Positions 10,541 through 20,360 of a stretch of 64,000 bases of DNA are shown one piece after another. How positions within the stretch are numbered: the stretch's first letter is position 1; the number at the start of each line of letters is the position of its first letter. Below the pieces are notes generated by a model. It did no database searches, was not told where the DNA came from, and was given only the letters and a program-made list of their open reading frames with translations. Origin of the DNA: Chlorops oryzae (Eukaryota > Arthropoda > Insecta > Diptera > Chloropidae); the NCBI GenBank assembly GCA_020466095.1, contig CM035807.1, positions 45,629,978 through 45,693,977 on the forward strand. Direction: 5' to 3'. Made by a program: the position numbers and the translations under genes.

Positions 10541-10580
10541 AAACAAAAACGACGCGTGCGAAGCCGCGGGTATCAGCTAG
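10541..10580 (+). mobile_element. Helitron 3' terminus
   Basis: The sequence GACGCGTGCGAAGCCGCGGG (10551-10570), followed by TATCAGCTAG ending at 10580, matches the GC-rich subterminal stretch and CTRR ending (here CTAG) typical of insect Helitron 3' ends. CGCG at 10553-10556 and 10565-10568 can pair as a short stem. The next bases are AT. Confidence 0.7.
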
Positions 10581-10615
10581 ATGGGTAGATGGGAAGATGG
10601 GTAGATGGGTCGATA
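10580..10615. repeat. short AGATGGGT-type minisatellite after the Helitron end
   Basis: GATGGGTA or a close variant repeats four times immediately after the CTAG terminus. Nothing coding follows until the next retrotransposon leader at about 10975. Confidence 0.7.
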
Positions 10616-11084
10616 GATAACACCTATCCCCTAAATTAGATAGGGGAATATTTTAACCGAATATCAAGCTGTCCCAGGAGAGGCAACGAGCGCGGGTTAC
10701 ATCGAGCTGACGCGAAGGCGAGCGAGCGAGAATTTTAGCACAAACTTTTTCAAAAAACTAGTCTAGCTTGGGTCTAGTTCCATACTGGTCCAAAAAGGAC
10801 TAAAAATTTACGCGATTATTTCAAATATCGTCCTCCTGACCACAAAATCAAACTTACATAAATTAGATTTTCAGATATAATCTGATCAAGTGAGCCAGAA
10901 AACAACCATTAGAAACCAGAAACAAAATTATAGTTTCATTTTGTCGACATGTGTTATCTACCTCTAGTCTCCGTCTTTTGGATTCATTACCTGGAATTGA
11001 GTAAAATCTCCTTAAACAACCATCCCTATCTGGCCTTCGGGTAGGACCAAGCTTTAAGGGCCCCACGGGTTATACTTTTGTAAT

Positions 11085-12305
11085 ATGGAGAATAATGAAG
11101 AGGTGCGGGTAGGGATATCTACCCAATTTTCGGTAGGATGCGTGACTGCGACTACCGGCGGGCGCGGCGAAAGCTGCGTCTCCAGCGGTCACACCACTAC
11201 TGTAATGGCAGCAGGTTACAGTGGTGGAGATGCTACTGCGAAACTTAAAACGATGCGCGAACGTTCGCAGAGGGGTGCAGCCGTTGATGCAGACGCTGAC
11301 CCAGAGAGCGTACAAATGACGTCTGATGACGAGGACGAGTTTTTGCGTTCCCCCCGGCCGGATCTGGGTGCCAATATCCCTCGTAGGAGTGGGCCCAGAT
11401 ATCGGCCAACAAAGGAGGGGCGCAAAGCTTTGGCGGAGTACAAGGCTGGTCTAAAGATAATAGGCCGCCTTGGAAATGCCAAAACGCTCAACAAGGAGGA
11501 GGAAGAAAGGCTTAAGTGGGCCAGGGAGACCGTGGAAAAGGGCCGCGAGCACTTTGAAGGCAAAGCTAAATTGGGCGCTACCAATCCGTCTTTCGCAAAC
11601 AAAATCGAAGAGGTTGTAGCGAAGAAGATTGCTGACAAACGGCAGCGGTCCGGAATCAGGCCCCCCGAACCCCAAGAGACCGAAATCTCATCCAGCACCC
11701 GACAAACCTTCGACCTCCAAAGCGGCAGCAAAGGCGAGTGAAGTGGCTAAGCGGCACCTGACCGTAGCCCTCCTCGACCTTAGCAGCCCGCTGGGACAAA
11801 TGACCAACGAGCAGTGGAGGACAGTTGAGACCAAGCTCATTGACCTGCTGTTTCACTATATTGAAACGACGCCCGACACCGTCATTTGATGGGGGCGGGT
11901 GGTTCAACGGGGTCAAGATTATCAAATGCAACGATGAGCCAACCCTGTGCTGGATTCAGGACGCTGCTCCGAAGGTCCAGGGCCTTTGGAAGTGGGCTCA
12001 TCTCGCTATAGTTCAGCGCAACGCAATTCCGAGCGTACCGAAAGCGAAGGTGTTGATACCCCGGACGGTACAACCGGAAGCGGCGCTGAAGCTTCTACAA
12101 CGTCAGAATCCCGACATTCCGACCGCAGACTGGAGAGTTCTGCACGTAGGGAAGCCTGAAACCCCAAAAGGGAGGGCAGAACTACATTCTCCAGATCAGC
12201 AAGGCGGCCGAGGACTTACTGTACCCCAGCTTCGGTAAGATGTCATGGGGAATTGGGAGTGTTTACCTGCGTGTTTACCTGGGCGAGGTGGAGAGAGTGT
12301 CCTAG
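11085..12305 (+). pseudogene. LOA/R1-type ORF1 with DUF4780-like domain, frameshifted
   Basis: The first frame (11085-11741) begins MENNEEVRVGISTQF and has a Ser/Thr-rich head, an acidic patch (SDDEDEF) and a basic helix-rich middle (GRKALAEYKAGLKIIGRL...NKIEEVVAKKIADKRQR). It shifts near 11640 to PNPKRPKSHPAPDK...KRHLTVALLD, then near 11880 to GGWFNGVKIIKCNDEPTLCW, IVQRNAIPSVPKAKVLIP, and finally near 12180 to ILQISKAAEDLLYPSFGKM. The later blocks match the DUF4780 type found in many insect retrotransposon ORF1 proteins, presumed RNA chaperones. At least three frameshifts make it non-functional. A homologous ORF1 start is at 63395. Confidence 0.7.
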
Positions 12306-12359
12306 AGTCTCTGACCCTTGCAACCGCCCAACTAGCCGTTGATGCCGGTCAACTGACGG

Positions 12360-13258
12360 ATGGCAAACGGACTACGGCACCAGAGATCCCGGATGGCGCT
12401 GAAGCTGGCAGTACTGCAGATCAATCAGCAGCATAGCAGCTTGGCATCATCCGAGCTCTACCGCACCCTCTCTGAGGGTAACAGCAGTGTGGCCTTAGTC
12501 CAGGAACCTGGGTTATCGAGTGGTAACCAGGTCTCTGGGCTGAGGTCAAAACTCTTCCATACATTCTACGCAGAACCGGTAGGTAGAAATCGATCCGCCT
12601 TCCTGGTTAGGAAAGATATTAATGCATACCTTTCGTCAAATTATAGCTATGACGATGTGACGGTTGTGGCGTATGAAGGGGACAGTGATGAACCAGTAAT
12701 CATCGTGTCCGCATACCTCGCGCACAACGAAGACGCTCCACCAGCTGCCCTTGTCAGACTGGCAAATGATGCTGCTGCAAAAAACTGGAGGATGGTCATC
12801 GGCACTGACGCAAATGCACATCATACTGTATGGGGAACTAAAGACGTCAACGAAAGGGGTGAGTCTGTCCTTCAATTCATACTCTGCTCAAATCTGTCCA
12901 TTGCAAACAGAGGTGAGGTACCAACCTACAAGGGACCTATCTCTGAAAATGTTTTGGCCATAACTCTTCACTCTGATCCCTACATTGAAATAGAGGATTA
13001 GAGGGTACTTGAACAACCCTCCGTCTCTGACCATAGATACATTCACTATTCTTAATATCCCAGTACCACGCAAAAAGCTTGCGTTTAGAAACCCAAGAAA
13101 AGCGGACTGGGTTAAGTTTGAGAAACTCCTGGAAAGGAAACTGCTTAGAAAGTGCAGAGCTAGTTCGATAGAAGAAATTGAAACCTCACTAGCCTTTCTT
13201 ACATCTGTTGTGAGGCAATTGCAAGCAATGAGAAGGAACAAGAAAGAAATCAGATCAT
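12360..13258 (+). pseudogene. LOA/R1-type ORF2, endonuclease domain
   Basis: The open frame 12360-13001 gives an AP-like endonuclease: LKLAVLQINQQHSS and ALVQEPG (Glu of the metal site), VIIVSAYLAHNEDAPPA, VIGTDANAHHTVWG, NRGEVPTYKG. A frame change after 13001 leads to the final VSDHRYIHY motif (near 13020) and a linker with FRNPRKADWVKFEKLL. The enzyme nicks target DNA to prime reverse transcription. A stop or shift near 12990 separates the SDH motif, so the domain is not continuous. No reverse transcriptase follows. Confidence 0.75.
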
Positions 13259-13260
13259 AA

Positions 13261-14009
13261 ACACCAAATTTATGTCACACGCGCATCTATTGAGCAATAT
13301 CAATAAATCGAAGTGAGCAAAGCAAAGCTTAAGTAATCGAAGCGAAAACGCAAGCTGGCGTTTTGACACATAATGCATTGGCACGCTGGCCACAGCGCAG
13401 CACAGGTGACCAAATACCCAAATATGCTGAGTTGGATATGTGTCACAGCGCGGAACAGATGACCCAATAATTATCCTGGGGAATACAGGGATGTTTGCAG
13501 GATGTATAAATCAGATATTAAAAAAGCTTAGAGGGACTGCTAGAAAAGGTTCTGTAGCGAAATTGGTAACGTCGCGGAAATGGCTAGATTGAATTTCGTT
13601 TAAATAGACAGTATCCTGAAAAACGAATCACGTTTATATAAACAGTATCCGAAAAGGACCTAAATAAATTAAAAGTAAGAAACTTCTTTCTGTTCTGGTA
13701 ACTTTCAGAGAACCAAGCTGTTGAGCCACCAAGCTACAAAGGGTTAATCGTAAAAATATAAAAGCATACTCAAATATTAATTCTCATTTCTTTTTCTTGA
13801 TATTTTCACTTTCAATAGCATTCTTTAAACTGCATATTGTTGTATATTATTTTCTATGTTAAAGTAACGGAATTGCATAACTCTCTTTCACTCAAATCAG
13901 ATATTGTCATTCTATTGCTTTGTACGAAAATTTGAACTCATTAGTTTTTTAGTGTATAGTTAAACCGTAATCAATGAAAATCGCGAAGTAAGTTGCTCGC
14001 GTATCAAAG
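13261..14009. other. non-coding, possible solo-LTR-like stretch
   Basis: No open frame is convincing. From 13273 the sequence starts TGTCACACGCGC, carries CACAGCGC twice and TTTATATAAACAGTATCC near 13630 beside a similar AAATAGACAGTATCCTG, which is reminiscent of LTR promoter regions, but I cannot find a matching second copy, TG...CA ends or target duplication. Confidence 0.3.
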
Positions 14010-14269
14010 TTTTTTTTTTTTTTTTTTTTTAAAACGTTTTATTATTTATTGGATCACTCCTCTAATATAGGAGTCTAGCAATAAGTTTTTAAATCTTACA
14101 CCTAATTGGACAATATTACAAATCACAAAGCATTTTCTTAATTGAAAAGATTATGACTTAGTAATAAGTTTATTGCGGGCCTCGGATACCGAAAACTGGG
14201 CTTTGCTGATGTGTGAAGAAACACGTGTAATATTGGCGGTGCGGAAATGAAGATTTAAGCAGCTAGGCT

Positions 14270-14520
14270 GTGCGTGGATTTCAAGGGTGCATGGAGTGCA
14301 CCCACCGAGATGACAATCAGCTAGGAAAGCTGAGTTTATTAATGTGCGTGGATTGCAAGGGTGCATGGACTGCACCCACCGAGTAGACGATCAGCTAGGA
14401 AAGCTGAGTTTATGGATGTGCGTGGATTGCAAGGGTGCATGGAGTGCACCCACCGAGTAGACGATCAGCTAGGAAAGCTGAGTTTATGGATGTGCATGGA
14501 TTGCACCTGCTGCTGTAGAA
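14270..14520 (-). repeat. 74-bp tandem repeats with two hairpins per unit at the Jockey 3' end
   Basis: Units begin at 14270, 14344, 14418 and 14492 (the last partial), exactly 74 bp apart. Each full unit contains GGGTGCA-N5-TGCACCC and TCAGCT-N5-AGCTGA inverted repeats. The ORF2 stop is in the unit nearest the coding region. Confidence 0.85.
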
Positions 14521-15123
14521 CGATTTATAATTGCTGGCCGGTCATTTCTTTTCAATCTCGAAGAGAACGATGTGTTCGATAATCCACGGGCAAGTGGATT
14601 TACATGTCTGCGCAATTTGTTGAAGTATTTCTCTTTGATATTGGTGAACTCTGTTTTAACCAGTTCTACGTTGAGCTCTTTATGGATCCGTTCATTCGAA
14701 ACAAACCAAGGAGCTCCTGTTATAGTCCTTAGGATCTTGGACTGTGCTCTTTGCAGGATTTCTATATTCGAAGAGCTGGCATTTCCATACAATTGTAAAC
14801 CATACGTCCATATTGGTTTTATAACTTGTTTGTATAGAAGAATTTTATATTCAAGCTTTAGAGGAGAGCGGCTATTTATTAACCAGTGCAGGCTGTTGGC
14901 TTTAAGCTTCATTTGGGTTCTCTTGGCTTCGATATGCTTACGCCATATCAGTTTTTTGTCCAAATGAATACCGAGATATGTGACTTCCTCACATTGTGGG
15001 ATGCGTACATTATTAAGGAAAATGTCTGGAGAAGCTTTTCTATTGAGCGTGAAATTAATGTGTTGACATTTAGGCTCATTAATTTTGATTCGCCATTTAG
15101 ATAACCAGCTTTGGATTTCAGGT
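14484..15123 (-). pseudogene. Jockey ORF2 C-terminus (reverse transcriptase thumb and tail)
   Basis: The open frame carries IQSWLSKWRIKINEPKCQHI, YLGIHLDKKLIWRKHIEAKR, LYKQVIKPIWTYGLQLYGNA and QRAQSKILRTITGAPWFVSN, all standard Jockey blocks downstream of the catalytic FADD motif. The frame is uninterrupted here but lacks endonuclease and palm, so it is a truncated relic. The stop codon falls inside the first 74-bp repeat unit (tail ...AGAIHAHP). The protein blocks are similar to those of the Jockey element at 20361-22362, but the DNA is clearly a different family. Confidence 0.85.
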
Positions 15124-15286
15124 GCGTCAAGCTGCACCCCCCTTTTCATGAAATCAAAAAAATTTTTTCTCAGAATTACGTGCTTTTTATGTGCTATTTA
15201 TGTACCGACTTAAAACATTTTGTGCTCGTCCTTGTCAATTTTAAGGACAAAAGTAATTTGTATGAAAGGGGGGTGTAGCTTGACAC
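15121..15286. repeat. 166-bp inverted-repeat unit beside the Jockey break
   Basis: GTCAAGCTGCACCCCCC (15126-15142) plus TTTTCAT pairs with ATGAAAGGGGGG (15262-15273) plus TGTAGCTTGAC. Arms are about 25 bp with a 112-bp spacer. It could be a small MITE or foldback unit; no target duplication is evident. Confidence 0.6.
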
Positions 15287-15576
15287 CGCAAAAATTCGCA
15301 CTTAACGATTTTTTCGAAAAATCGTTTATAGGTGGGAATTATGTGCTATTTATGTGCTCCAATTCTATGGATAAAAAAATTTTTATTTCAAAAATTTAAG
15401 GATTAAATCGACGAAAATTGTTTTTGGCAAGTACATTTTACCAAAAAATTCCGAATAAAAAAGGTTTTTATCAGAATTTAACTTTTTTATTTATATATTT
15501 ACATTTTATTCTTTGAAAAAAAAACAAACAAAAAATTTTTTTTTCATGTTAAAAAATTTTTATCATTCAACAAGGT

Positions 15577-15640
15577 TCGAACCCATACGCAAGAGTCAAT
15601 GTAAGCTAGCTAGAACACGCGGATCCTTAACAGACCGATC
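15577..15640 (-). other. tRNA-like B-box sequence
   Basis: On the minus strand, ATGGGTTCGAACCTTG resembles a T-arm with B box and follows a plausible anticodon-arm region. No full cloverleaf forms. Probably a tRNA-derived repeat. Confidence 0.35.
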
Positions 15641-15774
15641 GATTTAACAGAGGGAGAAATCGTGCTGTAACAGGGAATTAACATTGAAATCTTACAGAAC
15701 CTGAGAGAAAAAGTGCTCTCGTCATTATATCTACAGCATATATAGCGGGTAAACAATAACTGCTAAGTTGGCAA

Positions 15775-15832
15775 TGCAGCGTAGAGTATGAGTGCTGGCC
15801 TATTAATCGAGAAGCCTCCGGTTCGAGGCTCA
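15775..15832 (+). other. tRNA-like sequence followed by poly(T)
   Basis: GCGTAGAGTATGAGTGC resembles a D-arm region and CTCCGGTTCGAGGCTC a B box. A poly(T) run (15841-15850) follows, as for an RNA polymerase III terminator. Acceptor pairing is not seen, so it is tRNA-like rather than a tRNA gene. Confidence 0.4.
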
Positions 15833-16557
15833 TGGAAGTATTTTTTTTTTCAACTTCAATTTTGTTTTTTTATTTCTGGATATATTTTTTTTAATTTAAT
15901 AGAATAGATAAAAAATATTTTTCTAAAGAGCGCTACTAGAATTGTGGCTGTGCATATGAAAACCTTTGTGTGTATGTTTGTTAACTAAGGGTTTGTTTGT
16001 ATGAAAGCCTGTGTATGCTTATGTGTCAAAGAATCGAGTGCGCCCAAATTCTAAGTATTCTGGTTGGAATGAATAAGCGGGAAACCGAAAACAAGAACCA
16101 CGCGAAAATCACATGAGTGATGACATGCAATCGAAATTTCCTTATTTTTATAAATAAGACTGTTCAAAGTAGTTTTTAAAATTACGTGTTTTCAATTTCG
16201 TGCATAATTTCGTTCAAAGCAAGCGTATTTTCATACTGTATCGTATTTTCATTTGACAGTTTACTGTATGGGAAGACTACTTGATTTCTTCGTGATTTCA
16301 GTCGGAATTACGAAAACGTCGAAAACACGTACTTTCGGCTAAAGCGAGAACACGCTAGAAGAAAAATATGAGAAAGTATTTTTTATACGTGACACAATCT
16401 GTTTGGAAGGCATATTGCATTTGTGAATTAAATTTAGAATTTGAACTTATATTCCAACTTCCGATTAGATTTTCAAAAATTTGGAAAAGTGGATCTGACA
16501 AAAAAAATAAATGCAATTTGACTTTAAACTTATTAACTAAAAAAATCCAGCCATTTT

Positions 16558-16636
16558 GATTTGGCGAACACGGTGTCGACTTTGGGCACATGACTATAAA
16601 GGGAGAGTTCGGAGGTTCAAATCCCCACACAGGAAA
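16558..16636 (+). other. tRNA-like sequence with consensus B box
   Basis: TTTGGCGAACACGGTG resembles an A box, and GGAGGTTCAAATCCCC contains the exact consensus B box GGTTCAAATCC. Acceptor strands do not pair well. Likely tRNA-derived. Confidence 0.4.
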
Positions 16637-18429
16637 ATCAAAAGCAAGAAATTAAACATGTAAAAAAAATTTAAATAGAAAGAAAAGTACGGAAAAACCG
16701 AAAAATGTGTGTAGCAATAATTTTTATTAAGCCATACGATTACAAATATCACTCAAAATTTTTGAGTCAAAAATATGAATCGTCAATTAGCCTTCCAGAA
16801 GAGTCGTGGCCGAACGGACAATTACCTAGAAAGTTTCTCTTCTGCGCGATAAGAAAGCAACAATAGCGGACGATAAAAACATTGGTGCAATGCTTACAGG
16901 GTAGCCAATTTGTTTTCAAAAATTTGAAAATGTTAGATTTTTCATGGCTTTCTTTTTTCTGCTAACGTCACAGCCGTACAGCCTTTGAAATACTAAATAC
17001 GTTTATATGGCAACTAATCGCAATTAAAAACTAATCGCGAGTAATGAAGTCCCCGTTTGTACGAAAATCCAGAAACAAGAAATTTATTTTTTTCGTGCTA
17101 CCAGACTGAAAATAAATCGAAGTGGCAGCACACACATGATATTAATTTTAGTATTTTGCCATTAGGAAGTAGTAAAATGTCCGACTCGGATATATTTGTT
17201 CTCCTTGCAATTAATTAATTAATTAATACAAAAAACGAAGAATATTCTAATGAAATGCTGTTCTTTTCGTATGACTCAAATAAACGGCGCTGCCAGATCA
17301 TCAAAAACAGCTAAATCTGTCAAAAAAAAGGCATCATCTGGCCACTGAATTCATAACATATGTACGTGTTCAATATGTTTGCGCCGAAACGTAACTGAAT
17401 TCAATATCCTTAATTATTTTTTGCTTTTTTTCGACGTGTGCAGATTTGGAAGAAAAATTTAGATTTTCCTAAAAGTTTTCCCTACATTTTTCATTAAAAA
17501 TCGAGCATCAATTTTGTTAGTTTTTTCAATTTTTAAATAGGTGTGCAATATTTTCATTTTTGTAATTTTTAGAAAGTTTGGGATATTAGAAAAAAACCAA
17601 AATTAAAAAACTAGTGAAAATTTCCCTTTTGCTATTTTTTCAGATTTTTTATGGAAAAAGAGCTCAAAATTTGTACTGAAGGTTTCAAATGGAAAAATAT
17701 GATTTTCACAGTAAAAATGATTTTTATTATTTTTGTGTTAAATAAATTTTCATAAAGTTATTTGTTTGGTATTTAATTTGAAACATAATAAGGTTAATTT
17801 TAAATGAAAATTATGAAATTCACAAAAAAATTATTTACACAGAAGAAATTTGGAAAAAAAAACACACGTTTTTGCAGTGTATACTTACTTTATTGACTAA
17901 CTGTATAATGTGTTGGGTATTGAATTATCAGGCTCGCCTGACTATAACACTCTACCTTGTTATGGTTTTACTTGTTTTGAAGATAGCTAAAAGATTTTTA
18001 GTACGTTTATAGGTACGTGAATTTAACAATATAAACGGTGACAACGAGTCTTACTCGCGATGAGCTAACTCACGAAAATAAATCGTGAGCAGCAGGCGCG
18101 GCAACTTTGGAGGAAAGGCACTTTTTTCCCCTCAAAAAATTTTATTGGTGGGGCCATGGCCCCCAATATTTCGGCAACTGGAAAATATATTTGAAAATTT
18201 TGTAAACATATTCCAGAATATCACACTTTTATTCTGCATTCCCCATAATTCATCTGAGATTAATCATCTTTCATATTTCTTAACTATATATATATAGGTT
18301 TTTTATTCAAAGATTCTTCATATTAACAATTGCTTTTTCACTTAAAAATCTAAAATAGGATTATTTGAATAAAAAAATGTTACGACTATGATCGTTCGAT
18401 CGTCTGTCGAGATTTGGCTCAAATATTTT

Positions 18430-19474
18430 TCAAAAATTCTCAGTTAATATCTGTCGTCTATACCTTAGACCATGTTGCATATATAATATCAGGTTATCCC
18501 AGTTATTGCTGTATCCGTTTAATATATTAAGGATTTGACCTTCATTCAGCGCTGCTCGGCCAAAGCACTGCATTCTATGGGTTCTCAATATTGGACATCT
18601 GCCCAAAAAGTGCATAATGTCCTCTTCCTCTCTGAGATTGCATAGCTCACACAACCTGGTGTGGTATATACCGAATCTGTTTCCATTTAAGTGAATTAGG
18701 TCGCAACGTGCCTTTATCAACCATGATACCTTCGTTGTGCTATAGTTAATGAACTTTTGAGCTGTATTTGAATCAATGTTCTTGTAAATTCTTGCTGAGC
18801 TATTTTCCTTTCTGATTTCATTTTCTCGTAGTTTCTTAGCCTGCATGCTTTCTATTAAAACATTACATTTATGGAGCCATTCGTGCTGTCTTGTTTCCGA
18901 TATTTGCCAACGTTATGTCATGTTCAGCAATTAATTGTCTCAGTTCAGTTGCCCATAAAATGTTCTTATTCATCACTTTCGTTGCCAGAAGGTGCGGTAA
19001 TCTTCTCTCATTATATACGTAAATAATTTTAAATAGGTACTGTAGGTGCAATCCAAAAGTATAAAAGTGTCCGTCGTCTAAATGGGTCTCTAGAGATAGT
19101 GCATATGTTGGTGTATATGTTGGGAGTCTGAAAATTTTTCTTAGGAAGAATCTCTGCAAGGAGTCAGCTGCTTCAAAATATGTATATCCCCATATCTGCG
19201 CTCCGTATGATTGTATTGCTCTGCATACTGCGTAGTAGAGTTTCATTTTTGCTGCGATTGATATTTCGGTGCGCCCTAGGAAGTTCCGCCATGTACTGTT
19301 GATCGCTGCCTTTGCTGCATTATTCCGTTTATCTACATGCTTTCTAAAGCTAAGACCAGGTGTCAGTGTCATACCCAAGTATTCATATTCCGCCGTTATC
19401 TTGACCTCTTCTCCATTGTAAGTCCATTTTTCTGCTCTCGCCAATCTACCGCCTTTTCTAAAAACCATGATCAT
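18430..19474 (-). pseudogene. non-LTR retrotransposon ORF2 C-terminus with zinc knuckle
   Basis: The first frame (19474-18869) has MIMVFRKGGRLARAEKW, YEYLGMTLTPGLSFRKHVDK, LYYAVCRAIQSYGAQIWGY and QRFFLRKIFRLP, which fit the thumb and tail of a non-LTR reverse transcriptase. After a shift near 18860, the second frame (18846-18430) ends with a CX2CX9HX4C zinc motif (CELC...H...C). The catalytic palm is missing and the 5' side ends at about 19474. The clade is not certain; the zinc motif position fits R1/I/CR1-like groups and not Jockey. Confidence 0.7.
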
Positions 19475-20254
19475 AGATTTTTCTAAATTTCTTAACTAAT
19501 TAACTACAATTTTGATGTTCCGATAATTCGAATTTACCCGCCTGTGCCACCCTACTTTTCACATTCGTGCAGAATTATCCGAACACTTGTTCCAACCTCC
19601 TCCAACCAGAAATATCTGTCAAAGATTGTCTATAAGTATGGGATATCTTTCCCATTCCGAGAAGTGTTAGAACTTTATTCCAATTGCAGATAGATATACT
19701 GCACTTTTCCAATATTTGACATCTACTAAACACTGCGTATTGTTAACTGTATAACATTTTTGGAACTTGCCTCCCCTGGTGAGCAGCGCTGCCACTGACA
19801 AACTTTTTTTCCTACCAAAACTACAAAAATGAGGTTTTATTGCTTAAAACTTTTGGGTGTATTTACAATAACAAATAACTTCATATATTATTTACTCTAA
19901 AAATACAAAATTGCCTCAAAAATATTGTATAAAACTACCCATTTGAACTTCATTTGGCACATTCAAGCGACAAAAGTGATTATAATCTTCACTTGTCGCT
20001 ACGTCGCGCATGATTTAATGCACATAAGCTCTTATTGCATTAGCTTTGCTTTTCTATTTTTTTTTTTGTGCTCTATACACTTCTATAGAAAAGAGCAACA
20101 TGAGAGACAGAGATAGATGGATATGAAACATGCTCTTCCACATCGTTCAAGGTAGGGTTGACAAAATTCGATGTATGTTTTTCGATAACGGATATGTTTA
20201 CAAATGTGTTTAGTCAAAATTAAAAAATTTCCGCAATCCGCAATAGATATCTAT
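19475..20254. other. non-coding stretch before the N gap
   Basis: AT-rich DNA without a supportable gene. It contains GAGCAGCGCTGCCACTGAC (about 19778) and several homopolymer runs. The gap at 20255-20354 follows, beyond which a Jockey element is already in progress. Confidence 0.5.
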
Positions 20255-20354
20255 NNNNNNNNNNNNNNNNNNNNNNNNNNNNNNNNNNNNNNNNNNNNNN
20301 NNNNNNNNNNNNNNNNNNNNNNNNNNNNNNNNNNNNNNNNNNNNNNNNNNNNNN
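20255..20354. other. 100-N scaffold gap
   Basis: A run of exactly 100 N directly upstream of the Jockey ORF2 fragment; it hides the 5' part of that element. Confidence 0.99.
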
Positions 20355-20360
20355 ATAAGG

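Larger units (their letters stand above)
10975..13260 (+). mobile_element. LOA/R1-type non-LTR retrotransposon, second copy (5' part)
   Basis: The leader, from about 10995 (CTATCTGGCC..., GGGCCCCACGG), matches the leader at 63310-63395, so the two share a family and a 5' end. The order is leader, ORF1 (11085-12305), endonuclease and linker of ORF2 (12360-13258). Reverse transcriptase is missing: similarity stops near 13258 and unrelated sequence follows, so the copy is 3'-truncated. Many frameshifts are present. Confidence 0.75.
14010..15125 (-). mobile_element. Jockey-clade non-LTR retrotransposon, 5'-truncated 3' end
   Basis: Read on the minus strand: the C-terminal third of ORF2 (15123-14484), 74-bp tandem repeats starting at the end of the ORF (14520-14270), about 240 bp of unique tail and a poly(A) tail seen as poly(T) at 14011-14031. 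The 5' break lies next to an unrelated inverted-repeat unit (15121-15286). The order is that of a typical truncated target-primed insertion. Confidence 0.8.
15287..18429. other. non-coding repeat-rich DNA with three tRNA-like sequences
   Basis: No supportable protein gene. Present are tRNA-like sequences at 15577-15640, 15775-15832 and 16558-16636 (listed separately), poly(T)/poly(A) runs, and a dispersed repeat at about 17915-17965 with ATCAGGCTCGCCTGAC that recurs inverted at about 55600-55650. The rest is AT-rich with stops in all frames. Confidence 0.6.

Noticed and set aside
11216..11731. 171-residue minus-strand frame
   Set aside because: Shadow of the GC-rich ORF1 on the plus strand; no domain seen.
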